This document shows positions 1 through 11,996 of a stretch of DNA of 64,000 nt, in pieces (within the stretch, counting starts at the first letter, position 1; each line of letters begins with the position of its first letter). A model generated the notes under the pieces. That model was not told where the DNA came from. It saw only the letters and a program-made list of their open reading frames with translations, and ran no database searches. The translations under genes were made by a program, and so were the position numbers. The stretch is from positions 10,839,090 to 10,903,089 of the forward strand of contig CM051387.1 of the NCBI GenBank assembly GCA_028015245.1. Direction: 5' to 3'. The DNA is from Cardamine occulta. Lineage: Eukaryota > Streptophyta > Magnoliopsida > Brassicales > Brassicaceae.

Positions 1-470
1 TTTGTTATTTTCTTTTTAACAATTATAGTTTTTACACAAAAACACTCTCAAAAACTATATATTACTATGTAAATTTTCATAATTTTAAAGAAATTAATGT
101 GAAAACGAGGATTTGATTTTTATGTTATATGAAAGCCTCATAAGTGTTAATGGTTACAGAAAAATCAAAAGTTCAACTAGAAATGAACACCTAATGATAA
201 GGTCCAACTATAATTGATCAAAAATCCCAATATTCCAACTATGTAGACAAGTGCCCAACTGAACAACTAGTCAAGACAACTATGATTTGCCATAAAGTCT
301 GGGGTCCACATGATAAATTGATTCGATCAATTTTTCTTTTTTCAGTCAACATTATATTTTTCCATTTTCTTTTAATTTTCTATATATTCTCAACTATTCT
401 TTTTTCACTTTCTCTTTATCTCTCTTCCTCTTCCTCTTGTTCAACCTCACGCAAATCTCTCTTCTGAACT
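1..470. other. AT-rich intergenic DNA
   Basis: I see no gene here. The sequence is AT-rich with an increasing CT bias from about position 410. A short plus-strand open frame at 282-467 has leucine/serine-rich low-complexity content and no recognisable motif. Confidence 0.6.
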
Positions 471-473
471 TTT

Positions 474-535
474 TCTCTCAATTTCTTCTCTCAATTTCTT
501 CTCTCAATTTATTCTCTCAATTTTTTCTCTCAACA
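474..535. repeat. 13-bp pyrimidine-rich tandem repeat
   Basis: Four to five imperfect copies of a CTCTCAATTTCTT-like unit lie end to end. They directly abut the truncated end of the DUF1985-like pseudogene, so they may mark the breakpoint where that element was cut. Confidence 0.8.
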
Positions 536-536
536 A

Positions 537-1276
537 CGCATGCTCCCTAATAGAATAACTCACGGGTACTCCATTCACAACAAACCAACACTTCTTTTCT
601 TGCTCCGTATGTGCGGTTTGGAGGAGAAGCATTCACATTCCTTGAAGCATGTGATTGGGCTCCCGGTACATGTGAAATATATGCTTGAACTGATCGTGTC
701 TCTTGAACCAATCCAAAACATAAGAAAAATCATCCTCGATTTCCTTCACTACTTGTGTCACACTACACCTAGTGGACATCTTACAAGTCTTGCTGTATTC
801 ACTTTTACCAAAGAACAATTTCTCAGGCGGCATAGGCTGTGTGTCCTCATCATCATCATCCTGAAATTTTTAAACACAATTTATTAACTACATAATCTCA
901 GTTATTCAAGTTGTTCCAGTTATTTCAGTTATTCTAGTTATTCCAGTTGTTCCAGTTATTCATCCCCGTCATTTTCTTTCTCTTCTTCCGCTTCCTCCTC
1001 TTCTTTCTCTTCTTCCTCTTGTTCATCATCTTCTTCGTTTTCTTCACCCGAATTTTTTTCATCCCCTGATTTTGATTTCTCGGCGTCGTCTTCTTCTTGT
1101 TCTTCCTCTTCTTCTTCTTGTTCTTCATCTTCTTCCTTCTCTTGTTCCTCTTCTTGATCTTGTTCTTCTACATTTTTCCCATCGTTTTCTTTCTCATTTT
1201 CTTCTGCTTCATTCATCCTCCTCATTCGATTTCGGGTTGATTCATAAACACCTCTATTGTCTCTCACAATAGCCAT
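537..1276 (-). pseudogene. DUF1985 / ULP1-type transposon gene fragment
   Basis: This minus-strand fragment looks like the N-terminal half of the DUF1985-containing proteins carried by ULP1-type Mutator-like elements of Brassicaceae. The first part (1276-956) encodes a start region followed by about 80 residues that are mostly Glu and Asp. A likely second exon follows a TTTCAG acceptor near 868 and encodes a run of Asp, then a block ending with the DUF1985-like segment WFVVNGVPVSYSIREHAL at about 595-539. One in-frame TGA (about 633-635, where family members have Trp) interrupts it, and it stops abruptly at the tandem repeat at 535. The C-terminal peptidase part is absent. Family assignment is from motif memory; the acidic part is weak evidence by itself. 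Confidence 0.6.
897..962. repeat. 9-bp minisatellite
   Basis: About seven imperfect copies of a GTTATTCCA-like unit lie between the acidic exon and the DUF1985-like exon of the pseudogene. On the minus strand each unit supplies an in-frame TAA, so the array closes the acidic open frame. Confidence 0.85.
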
Positions 1277-1880
1277 CTTCGTCGCCGTTCGTCCGTTCGT
1301 CGCTCGTCAGAGATTGTACAACCTAATCTGATTATGGAATCGCAATTTTAACCATTTTTCTGTACCCTTTCGTCGTCTGGATTCTCGAATCGAAGTATTC
1401 CGGAATCCTGTTCTCATGTTCTATTCGAATTTTTAAAATGGACAGAGGGAGTTGAGCATTTGAGCAGTTGTCATTTTGAAGAACAAGTCTGGTCATGCGT
1501 TGAAATGAGAAAAGACAAAAGAGCATGAGGACCAATGGTTTTATTAGAGTGAATCGATGTAAATTTCAGAATTCTTTGGTTGATCCGGTTCAATTCAATG
1601 AGTAATGGGGTTTAATTTAATTGATTAAGGGTTTAAATGAAAAACTGGTTAGATGTGGTTAAATTGATTGAACCAGATCTGGTTTACTGGTAGGATCTGT
1701 AATTTTCTTTAAGTCATTAGGTTATTTAGTAAATAACCAAATTTCTCAATTAAAAATAATTCATTCAAAAATTCCAAAAATTGTAAGTGACATTTGAGAC
1801 TCTTTTTTTCACAGAAGTGGCATTTGGGACGTGCGCTCTTTGCAATCCTCACTTGGAAGATATGGTTTAGAGTTCATTAA
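1277..1880. other. Intergenic, no gene seen
   Basis: No supported gene is visible. The part nearest the pseudogene is less AT-rich (CG-containing, 1270-1420) and could be the old 5' region of that element. The rest is ordinary AT-rich DNA. Confidence 0.5.
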
Positions 1881-1960
1881 GGGCTGTATTGAACTAGCGC
1901 ATGAATTTTAAAATATTTTTTAAATTTTACTATTATTAGATTAATGATTTTAAATTATAA
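1880..1960. mobile_element. Left end of a PIF/Harbinger-like MITE, interrupted
   Basis: The start (GGGCTGTATTGAACTAG after a TTA) and the AT-rich segment that follows resemble the left part of the MITE at 50805-51160. Similarity stops at 1960, where the larger hairpin element begins, and some seems to resume after 3291. This suggests that the hairpin element jumped into an older MITE. The matching right end is not clear. Confidence 0.45.
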
Positions 1961-3291
1961 GAACAATATTTGGATTCACCCCTAAAAGTGAATCATTTTG
2001 TTCACTTCATATTTCTCTAACCAATCAACGTATGCCATATAATATATCATTAATTATTTTTTTAAAATCTAATCAATGAATCATTAATCACTTTTTCATA
2101 ATAAAACAATAAAATTAAATTATTAATTATTTTTCTTAAATCTAATCAATAAAAATATGTCAACTAAGATTATATTTAAACAAAAATAATAAATTAAAAT
2201 TAAAATTAAACAAATAAAATAAATAAAATAAATAAAAAAATTCATCCAATAAGATTATTCACGTAATATTATACTTAAAATAATAATAAACTAAGATTAA
2301 ATAAATAAAACATATAAAACTATGCCCTGAGGGATACAACTCAGCGAACCCAAGAGTTAAAATTTTAATTTTTTTAATTTTTTTAATTTTAAATTATTAT
2401 TTAAAGAAAAATATTAAATTAAAACTAAATAAATAAAACATATAAAACTATACTCTAAGGGATACAACCCAGCGAATCGAAGGGCTAAATTTTTAAAATA
2501 TTTAATTTTTTTAATTTGTTTAGTTTTAATTTATTATTTAAATAAAAATAATAATTAAAACTAAATAAATTAAACATATAAAACTATATACCCTAAATAA
2601 TACAGCTAAGTGAACCCAATGGTTAAATTTTTAATTTTTAATTAATTTATTTATTTAGTTTTAATTTATTATTTTTATTTAAATATAATATTACGTGGTA
2701 TATTTTTATTGGTTAGAGAAAGAGGAAATGAATAAAGAGGTTCACCTCTATGGGTGTCACTTTCTCATATATGGAAAAATATTTGGGTTCACCCTAGGGG
2801 TGAACCTACTTGTGCATCCGTAGGTGTGAACCTAGTTGTTCACCTCCCTTATCTTAAAAGTCTTGAAAGTGTCTATGTAGAAACACTTTGTCTACTGTTG
2901 AATAACACTCCCCCACCTTTTTTCCTTTCTTTTATTATTTTAAAATTTTAGATATCTTTTTTTTTTGTGCAATGAGGATGGTCTAAGGTGAATCCTAGTA
3001 TTGTTCATAATAATATTATATTATTTTTTTAAAAATATAATATTACGTGAATAATCTTATTAGATAATTTTTCTTAATTTATTTTATTTTTAAAATTTAT
3101 TTTATTTATTTTATTTTTAATTGTAATTTTAATTTATTATTTTTGTTTATTATAATCTTAGTTGATATATTTTTATTGATTAGATTTAGAAAGAGTGATT
3201 AATGATAATATTACATGACATATTTTGATTGCATAGAAAAAGAGGAGGTGAACAAAGAATTTCACCCTAGGGGTGAACCCAAATATTGTTC
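1961..3291. mobile_element. Hairpin-type non-autonomous DNA transposon
   Basis: The two ends are inverted copies of each other: the left starts GAACAATATTTGG and continues into a TTCACCCCTA motif, and the right ends with the reverse complement. The inverted similarity continues inward for roughly 300 bp, including a shared ATTCACGTAATATTATA stretch. No coding frame of note lies inside. A second copy of the terminal motif near 2775-2815 and another near 2985-3005 imply nested or rearranged copies. I could not find a convincing target site duplication, so the superfamily is unknown. Confidence 0.7.
2303..2640. repeat. Three tandem ~130-bp units inside the hairpin element
   Basis: Three diverged copies, starting near 2303, 2431 and 2565, share an ACATATAAAACTATA start, a GGGATACAACTCAGCGAACC-like core and an AT-rich tail. 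They form the centre of the hairpin element and may be an amplified internal repeat. Confidence 0.75.
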
Positions 3292-3339
3292 TACAATCAA
3301 ATGCACAGTTATTGAAAATATCTTAAGAATTATAATTTA

Positions 3340-3627
3340 GGAGATGTATTGGATAACTAATTTGATCTTTGATCTTGATTTTTGTATTTTTAAGTAAGAA
3401 ATCTCATGAGATTTATATGCTATTCTTTAGATTTATGTGCTATATTTTAGATTTTTAAGTTTCAGGTGAGATTTCATGAGATTTTTTTGTTTAAAAATGC
3501 AAAGATAAAAATTTCATATTTCAGAGAATTTATTAAAAAATTCTGAATTCAACAAAATTCAATCAAACCATCTCAAATCTAATTAAAACTCAAATTTCTC
3601 CAAATTAGTTATCAAATACATCCCCTC
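3340..3627. mobile_element. PIF/Harbinger-like MITE (288 bp)
   Basis: The left end (GGAGATGTATTGGATAACTA) and the reverse complement of the right end (GGGGATGTATTTGATAACTA) form terminal inverted repeats of about 25 bp. TTA lies directly before the left end and after the right end, typical of PIF/Harbinger insertions, though the exact right border is uncertain by 2 bp. It has no coding capacity and belongs to the same family as the element at 50805-51160. Confidence 0.7.
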
Positions 3628-3699
3628 TTACGAAAAGCTAGTCCTGAGTAGAGTTGAGATTATAGACCAAAAGACATGAACTAATTTGTTAACAAAATA

Positions 3700-3731
3700 A
3701 TAACAATAATAATAATAATAATAATAATAAT
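3700..3731. repeat. (AAT)n microsatellite
   Basis: About nine uninterrupted AAT/ATA units, followed at 3742-3754 by a short A-run. Confidence 0.9.
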
Positions 3732-4054
3732 TCAAAGTTATAAAAAAAAAAAATATTAACGCATAATTTCTTAAATCCCTAACAACTTATAAGTTATAAC
3801 GCAAACGTCAAGGAGGGTAAAAATAGTATTCAACTAAGAAACTCTATATTAAGGAGAGACGAACAAAAAAAAAGAGTAATTTAGTGAGTTATATATATAT
3901 ATAAGTGAGATCTAAGAAAAAATCTATAACGGTATTTGAAAACTCACCACCTTTTTCTCCCCTCTCTTAATGTTTTTCTTTTTCTTTATCTATAAGTTCA
4001 TCCGGACATTCGCTCCAAACTAATCCCTTTAGAGCCAGTTTCTTTTTCACACAG

Positions 4055-4145
4055 TTTTACCGTAGGTTGGGTGGCCAAGTGGAATCGAACCTATTTCTTA
4101 ATGTTGAGGTCTCTTTCTCTATATGTCCCTTCTAGAAACTCTCTA
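4055..4145 (-). other. Possible SINE / tRNA-like relic (B-box)
   Basis: The minus strand contains GGTTCGATTCC (4093-4083 region), which matches the Pol III B-box consensus, followed by CACTTGGCCACCCAACC. No convincing A box and no folding tRNA were found, so this is at most a decayed tRNA-derived SINE fragment. Confidence 0.25.
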
Positions 4146-4335
4146 AGATTCTCATATTTTTACACTCTGGATTAATTTTTTTGTTTCCACTTTGTTTTTT
4201 TTTCTTCTTCAAGAACGCGTATCAAATTTCGATCTCTCTTTCTACGCAATATATAACTAAAAGCCCTTCTCTTATAGATCTCGTGAAAATTTATACTTTT
4301 TCCTATAAAGTATCAACTCTTTCGTAGGAAAAATT

Positions 4336-7300
4336 ATGAAGAAAGAGGTAACAATGGAGGAGAAATCAAAGAAGAAGAATAATGATGGAGGAAATCAGAA
4401 AGTGTCGTTTCACAAACTGTTTTCGTTTGCCGACAAAACCGACGTTGTTTTGATGACTTTCGGGACTATCGCTGCCGTTGGTAATGGCCTTACGCAGCCG
4501 TTCATGACTCTAATCTTTGGCCAGCTCATCAATGCCTTTGGCACTGCTGATCCAGATCATATGGTTCAACAAGTTTGGGAGGTTAGGGTTTATTTTTTTA
4601 ATGATATTTTTATAATAATTTTTAGAGTATCTTTTAATTAATTTTTGGATTGATTTAGATCGCGATGAATTTTCTTGGTAAGGAAAGAATACATCCTTGA
4701 TTTAAGGAGCCGGGTTAATATTATTCTTGATTTCAGTGATTATCCAATGTTCCATAATTATAATATTTTGTTACCGAGTTATTTTGGTTTAATTAAGAGT
4801 TATTCTAGAGGCTGCTCCCAAGTCTCAATGTATTAAGCTTTGAAATGAAAAAAGTTTTAAATGCTACCAAAAAAAAAAAATTATGATTATGATGTAACTT
4901 AAATAGTAAACACCCTTTAATTTTATGCTTTAAATCACATTGATTGATTTAACTATACTTTATTTCTTTATGAGTTATACATGTAATTTGAATTATAAAA
5001 AAAATACACATTAATGGAGTTTACTGTTTTCTTTGTTTTGAAGATACTAGACAAAGATAGTGTTTATTTAGCCTTTACTTTAAAGTTAAAGATTGAAAGC
5101 AACTTTAGTTTTTTTCGAATTTTGGCGTGAAAAATAATTGAGTTAAGTAGCTAATTCATCAAACTTACTGACTTTTACGTTTACAGGTTGCTGTAAAGTT
5201 TATTTACCTTGCAGTATACACTTGTGTCGTCGCCTTCCTCCGTAAGCTTAATAGTCTCTGTTTTTTGGTGCCCTAACTTGTATTCCAAGTTAACACTTTC
5301 TTTTAAAAATTTCTTTAACAGAGGTCTCATGTTGGATGGTAACCGGAGAACGTCAATCTGCCACAATTCGTGGCTTATACCTAAAAACGATATTAAGACA
5401 AGACATTGGCTACTTCGATACGGAAACAAACACCGGAGAGGTCATCGGAAGAATGTCTGGAGACACAATTCTGATTCAAGACGCCATGGGAGAAAAGGTT
5501 TTTGAATTTTGAACTGAATTCAATCACAAACAAATGATTTCTTGCGACATAAGATACTGAAAAACTGTTTGTTTTGATGCTTACAGGTTGGAAAATTCAT
5601 ACAATTAGTAATGACTTTCTTTGGAGGATTCGGGATTGCGTTTTATAAAGGTCCGCTTTTAGCGGCTGTTCTTCTCAGTTGCATTCCTCTGATTGTGATC
5701 GCTGGTGGAACCATGTCAATAATCATGTCTAAAATGGCTGGTCGTGGTCAAGTCGCTTACGCTGAGGCTGGAAACGTAGTTGAACAAACCGTTGGTTCCA
5801 TTAGAACAGTGAGTTTTTTTTTCCCCCTCTTCTTCTTTTTTTCCACATTACTAAAAATCAATCTCCTCAATCACATTTTTTACTTCTCAGGTAGTAGCGT
5901 TTACAGGAGAGAAACAAGCAACGGAAAAGTACGAGAGGAAGCTCGAGATTGCTTACAAGACTATGGTTCAACAGGGTTTAATCTCTGGTCTAGGTCTCGG
6001 TACAATGCTTGCAGTGATCTTCTGTAGCTATGGTTTAGCGGTTTGGTATGGAGCAAAGCTGATAATGGAGAAAGGTTACAATGGTGGACAAGTCATCAAT
6101 GTGATTTTCGCGGTCTTGACAGGAGGAATGTGAGTTAGAAATCCTAATCCCTCAAAAATTGACTCATTGCATATGATCTTACGTGTTCATCAAGTTACCT
6201 CGTGTTTGTTAGGTCGTTAGGGCAAACATCGCCGAGTTTGAATTCTTTCGCTGCAGGACGAGCGGCAGCTTTCAAAATGTTTGCAACGATTAAGAGGACT
6301 CCAAAGATTGATGCTTACGACATGAGCGGTTCGATTCTTGAGGAGATTAAAGGAGACATTGAGCTTAAAGATGTTTACTTTAGGTATCCCGCTAGGCCTG
6401 ATGTTCAGATCTTTGCCGGATTCTCACTCTTTGTACCAAACAGCACAACGGTGGCTCTGGTGGGACAGAGCGGAAGCGGGAAATCAACGGTTATCAGTCT
6501 AATCGAGAGGTTCTATGATCCGGAATCAGGACAAGTATTGATAGACAACACTGATTTGAAGAAACTTCAGCTCAAATGGATAAGAAGCAAAATCGGTTTG
6601 GTTAGCCAAGAACCAGTGCTGTTTGCTACCACAATAAAGGAGAACATAGCTTATGGAAAAGAAGATGCGACTGATCAGGAGATTCGTACCGCGATGGAGC
6701 TCGCTAATGCGGCTAAATTTACCGACAAATTTCCGCAGGTGCTTTTAAATTTTAAATACAAAAACTTATATTAGGAGGAAGTTGAGCTTGTTTTAATCGA
6801 AATTCTCTGTGTAATTAGGGTTTGGATACAATGGTAGGAGAGCACGGGACGCAAATGTCAGGGGGACAGAAACAGAGGTTAGCAATCGCTAGGGCGATTT
6901 TGAAAAACCCTAAAATCTTGCTTTTAGATGAAGCTACAAGTGCATTAGACGCAGAATCCGAACGCATTGTTCAAGACGCGCTTGTGAACTTAATGTCAAA
7001 TCGGACAACCGTCGTGGTCGCTCATAGATTGACCACAATCAAAACCGCCGACACAATCGCGGTTGTCCACCAAGGGAAAATCATCGAGAAAGGTATAAAA
7101 GTTACCATGTGCAAGTAATCTTCTATATTGAAAACAATACCGTGCACTATAAGTAATCGATTGTGAATATTTTTACAGGGACTCATGATGATATGATTGA
7201 AGATCCTGAAGGAGCTTATTCACAGCTTGTACGTCTTCAAGAAGGATCAAATAAAGAAGCTAATGAATCAGAGAGACTTGAAACGAGCGTAGACGTTGAG

Positions 7301-9554
7301 AGATCAGGAAGTCATAGGTTATCATCGGCAATGAGAAGATCGGTTAGCCGGAATTCATCGAGTAGTCGCCATTCTTTCTCTCTAACTTCTAATTTCTTCA
7401 TACCGGGAGCAGTTAGCGTTAACCAGACTGAAGATATCGAAGATGAGGAAAAAACCGTGAGGCACAAGAAAGTGTCATTAAAACGCCTTGCTCGTCTCAA
7501 CAAACCGGAAATTCCGGTTTTATTGCTTGGTTCAATTGCTGCAATGTTTCATGGAACATTGTTTCCAATCTTCGGTTTGCTGCTTTCGAGCTCAATAAGT
7601 ATGTTCTACAAACCACCAAATTTATTGAAGAAAGATTCACGGTTTTGGGCGTTGATTTACGTCGCTCTCGGTTTAGCCAATTTCATCATGATACCGATTC
7701 AAAACTATTTCTTTGGTGTTGCTGGTGGGAAACTGATTAAACGTATCCGATCAATGTCATTTGATAAAGTTGTTCATCAAGAAATCAGTTGGTTCGATGA
7801 CACATCAAATTCCAGGTAATATAATCTCTTTGTATCCAATCGTCGCCTTTTGTATGTTTCTTTGGCTTTATCTGCGTTTTGTTTCAGCGGCGCGATTGGA
7901 GCGAGATTGTCTACAGATGCTTCAACAGTGAGGAGTTTGGTAGGCGATGCATTGGCGTTAATAGTACAGAACATAGCTACTGTAACCACTGGGTTAATAA
8001 TAGCCTTTACAGCGAGTTGGATGCTAGCTCTCATAGTTCTTGGCCTCTCACCGTTTATTGTAGCGCAAGGATACCTTCAAACCAAGTTCTTGACTGGTTT
8101 TAGCGCGGATGCTAAGGTTTTAAAATGGCTAACGTTTTTTTGGTTCTATCCCGGTTTAGTCGGTTTAGTTTTAGATTACTGATCTTGTTTATCCCAGTTT
8201 AGGTGATGTATGAAGAAGCTAGTCAAGTGGCGAATGATGCAGTGAGTAGCATAAGAACGGTTGCTTCCTTCTGTGCAGAGGGGAAAGTGATGGATTTATA
8301 CCAACAGAAATGTGATGGACCGAAGAAGAGCGGTGTTCGATTAGGTCTTTGGAGCGGTGCGGGTTTTGGTTCTTCTTTCTTTTTTCTCTATTGCATCAAT
8401 GCTATATGTTTCGTTAGTGGTGCATGGTTGATTGAACTAGGTAAAGCTACGTTTGGTGAAGTCTTCAAGGTAAGAAGAGAGAGAAACATTTCCGGTTTAA
8501 TTAACACCCGGTTTGGTTTAGTGATCTTGAGAGGTTTTTTTTTTTCTACTTGATATTTACAGGTTTTCTTTGCATTGACGATTATGGCTATTGGAGTTTC
8601 TCAAACTAGTGCTATGGCACCTGATTCAAGCAAAGCTAAAGACTCAGCAGCGTCGATTTTCGATATTCTCGATAGTAAACCGAAAATCGATTCGAGTTCT
8701 GATGAAGGTACAACGTTACAAAACGTTCATGGAGATATCGAATTCCGACATGTTAGTTTCCGGTATCCAATGCGACCGGATGTTCAAATTTTCCGAGACT
8801 TGTGTTTGACTATTCCTTCCGGGAAGGTAAAAAAACAGAGTATTTCTTTTAACCGGTATAAATCGGATTCACCGGTTAAAGATTGTTTTTTTTTTGGTTA
8901 TTTTTTCAGACCGTTGCACTTGTTGGAGAGAGCGGGAGCGGGAAATCAACGGTAATAAGCATGATTGAGAGATTTTATAATCCGGATTCAGGCAAGATTT
9001 TAATCGATCAGGTGGAAATTCAGACATTTAAATTGAGTTGGTTAAGACAACAAATGGGTTTGGTTAGTCAAGAACCGGTTTTATTCAACGAGACTATCAG
9101 ATCAAACATAGCTTATGGTAAAACCGGTGGAGCTACAGAGGAAGAGATTATAGCAGCTGCACAAGCCGCAAACGCACATAACTTCATCAGCTCATTGCCT
9201 CAAGGTTACGAAACATCGGTTGGAGAACGCGGCGTTCAGTTATCTGGCGGTCAGAAACAGAGGATTGCGATTGCGCGCGCGATCTTGAAAGATCCAAAGA
9301 TTTTGTTACTTGATGAAGCTACAAGTGCGTTGGATGCAGAATCTGAACGTGTGGTTCAAGATGCGCTTGATCGAGTTATGGTGAATCGAACTACTGTAGT
9401 TGTGGCTCATCGGCTTACTACGATTAAGAACGCAGACGTGATCGCTGTTGTGAAAAATGGTGTTATTGCTGAGAAGGGAAGACATGAGACGCTGATGAAG
9501 ATTTCAGGTGGTGCTTATGCTTCTCTTGTTACTCTTCACATGAGTGCTAATTGA
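4336..9554 (+). CDS. ABCB9: ABCB9 (P-glycoprotein 9) ABC transporter
   Basis: Full-size ABCB/MDR transporter of the plasma-membrane P-glycoprotein family, which moves hydrophobic or auxin-like substrates using ATP; the exact substrate is unknown. Twelve exons join in frame: 4336-4581, 5187-5241, 5322-5497, 5587-5808, 5891-6129, 6213-6738, 6819-7092, 7179-7815, 7888-8116, 8203-8469, 8563-8826 and 8910-9554, giving about 1,259 residues (TMD-NBD-TMD-NBD). NBD1 has Walker A GQSGSGKST near residue 396, signature MSGGQ near 502 and Walker B LLLDEA near 522. NBD2 has GESGSGKST near 1051, LSGGQ near 1155 and LLLDEA near 1177. All key ATPase residues are intact. The start at 4336 is the first in-frame ATG; a second ATG six codons later (MEEKSK) is equally plausible. 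A serine-rich linker (residues 620-680) separates the halves. The name comes from synteny with At4g18050. Confidence 0.93.
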
Positions 9555-9970
9555 GAGAGTTTTTTTTTTCCCAGGGAAGAGAGATTTTGGTTTTGATTAG
9601 TTATTTTTTTCAATGTTTTCACTCATAAATTTGAGATACACATATCCTTTTTACTTCTTGGCTTTGTATTTTCAAGAGGGTTGGTTCCAAATGTAGAAAC
9701 CTTGAAATTTGGTAAAAATAGAAAGTATATGAAACTTTGTGGTTAAATTCTAAATTCCTAATTTAAATATTTTTTGCTATTTTTTCCTGAAATTCATAGG
9801 ATCTGTTTTTGGATGTTCACTCTTCAACAAACACCAAATAAAAGATATTTTTGGAGGTAAAAGCTATTTTGGATAAACAAATATGAACAAGAGTAGGAAG
9901 TGACAGAACAGAGAAAAAAGTATTTCAGACACAAATGTAAAGAAAAATATGAAATCTTAGAAGAAGAGAC
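9555..9970. other. Convergent 3' region ABCB9 / SH3P3
   Basis: This 416-bp stretch separates the stop codons of two convergent genes and should contain both 3' untranslated regions. An AATAAA-like signal (CAAATAAAAG near 9834) is present. I see nothing else. Confidence 0.5.
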
Positions 9971-11996
9971 TCAGTAAACTTCAGAAGCAAAGTTGTTTGT
10001 AGGAAGTCTCTGTCGCTTCTCAATATAAGCCATAGGAAACCAACCAGCTTTGCCTTTACATTCTCCTTCAGCCCAACCGGTTTGGCTCACCTGAGAATAC
10101 AAAAGAAAAAAAAAGAGAAGCACAAAGACTTGAGTTTCATGCTCATACCACAAAGATTGTTTTTTTTTTATTATATGAATACTATGTGAACCTTTCGAAC
10201 AACAATGTAATCTCCTTTGTCCAAGTCTAGTTCTTTCTCTGAAGCAGCGGAAAACGGATGAATCACCTGTCGATAACAGATATGTTGCTTATGAAGTGTC
10301 TTTTTCTTTCTCTGAGATTACCTGATGATGATATTAAGATAAAACTTACTTCAGCTAGAAAGTATGATGTTTTCTCTGAGCTGTTCTCTGTTGGAATCGC
10401 AGGAGGAGCAGATTCTTTGTGTTGTTTCTCGGTTACCATCTAAGAAACACGGTAAGGCCAAAAAGTATGAGCTTTTTGATGATATCAGATATGAGAAAGA
10501 TTTATCATTTAATCGATTACTAACCTCGGCTTCAATGTCACTGAGTACGGCAGCTATTCTTAGATGATAATTCTTTTCCCCTTCGACCTTGAGTTGAATA
10601 AGGGATAACAGTAAAAATAGTAATCATGGTACCACACGAAAAAATTGATGTGTATATAATACATACCATAGCCACAAGCCTTTGGAAAGTGAGTCTATGT
10701 TGCTGTGATTCAACCGCAGCCAATGCAGCAGTTGCTTCTTTACCGAGAACCGCCATGTTTGCTTTTAGCTCTTGCATCTTTGCTTCCGCTAGTTGAAGCT
10801 TCGCCACGTTTTCTGGAATCGGAGCTTCTCTTACACGTGCTTGCCTTCTAGAAACTTCTGTTGCCTGTTTTACTTTTAAAATTTTAACTTACATTACACT
10901 ATTAGCTAACATCAATCATAGAATTGAGATTTTAAGAAGATTACATGTGTCTCTGCTTCTTGTCTCATGCGGCTGTAACGTTGAGCAAGATGACGAGCAT
11001 CTTCAAGAGGAGAACCAGCAACCATAGCTCTAAGAGGATCCAACACCTTTAAGCAATCCAAAAAGGGTTCCTCTTGTTATTTTCTAGATTACGTTCTAAG
11101 CAACATACTAAGATTAGAATAGATAATCCAAACCAAACCTGAGAAGCCAAAAGCTTGTTGAAGTCTTCTTGTTCTTTCTCAACATGTTTTCGAGCATCGC
11201 CGTATATAGCTGCAGCTTTAGCTAGAATATTCTCATCGATGTTCTGACTGTTTTCAGTTCCATATTTACAGCAGTCTTCAGCCAATTTGGTTCCTGAAAT
11301 TTTAAAGATTATTACTAAAAACCCTCCACAAATGTGTCATCTTCAGAAATAGGTAACATAAAACAGTTCCTCATAAGTACCTGCTTCAATATGTCTGAGA
11401 CCAATTGAAGAAAATGCTTCAGCTGCTTTAACAATCTCTCTCTGGAACTCCTGAAAGTGACAATACCATATGCTTGACGATATTATACTATGATGACTGA
11501 ACCATATTGAAACCTTCTCCCACAGCAACGAGATCAGACTCAAGACTCAAGTCAGTTTGAGTCTAACCTTAGCAGAGCGAGTAGACCTGTAAAGCTTCTC
11601 AAGTTGATGATGCCTTTGCATTTCAAGCTCATCAATCACCATTACATCTGAGCTTTCATAGCCAGTCCCACTGAATTGCTTGATCACAGCCTACATTATT
11701 ACCACACACCAACACAAATCATCACTAAGATTATGCAACAAACAAGCTCTCTATAATACTAAAACACAAATCAAAGCACTTGAATCATCATCGATTCTGA
11801 CAATATTCAATTCGTATACAGCATGCAAAATCAAACATGAACAACACATTAAAAAAAAATCCCAGATTTTATCCAAAATTAGCAGATTCGAAGATCATTA
11901 ATACTCGCAACTAAATGTAGAAACTAATGGAATTACCAATTGTTGCTTCGCCACTTGATCCCTGAGCTTACTCGCTTGTCTTCTAAACGCATCCAT
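9971..11996 (-). CDS. SH3P3: SH3P3 BAR- and SH3-domain protein
   Basis: SH3-domain protein of the plant SH3P family, which works in clathrin-mediated trafficking, binding membranes through a BAR-like coiled coil and proline-rich partners through the SH3. Ten exons, all in frame: 11996-11937, 11690-11568, 11450-11381, 11293-11139, 11046-10945, 10864-10667, 10587-10525, 10439-10350, 10266-10192 and 10090-9971, giving 351 residues, the length I recall for A. thaliana SH3P3. Residues 1-250 are alpha-helical and charged (BAR-like). The C-terminal ~60 residues form the SH3 fold with the conserved SQTGWAEGE and GWFPMAYIE stretches. The start MDAFRRQASKL is at 11996. The gene diverges from the SRP40-like gene and converges on ABCB9. 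Confidence 0.93.

Larger units (their letters stand above)
3640..4335 (+). promoter_or_regulatory. Upstream region of ABCB9
   Basis: Non-coding DNA between the last MITE and the ABCB9 start. It holds an (AAT)n run, a TATATATATATATAAG TATA-like stretch near 3890-3904 (about 430 bp before the ATG), and pyrimidine-rich DNA closer to the gene that would suit a 5' leader. The actual transcription start cannot be read from sequence alone. Confidence 0.4.

Noticed and set aside
897..962. Regularly spaced short repeats that could suggest an array with spacers
   Set aside because: The units are contiguous 9-mers without spacers, so this is a minisatellite and not a CRISPR-like array; the organism is also a plant.
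934..1128. Lys/Arg-rich minus-strand frame overlapping the acidic exon
   Set aside because: It is the frame-shifted shadow of the Glu-rich repeat tract (GAA/GAG read as AAG/AGA) and has no independent features.
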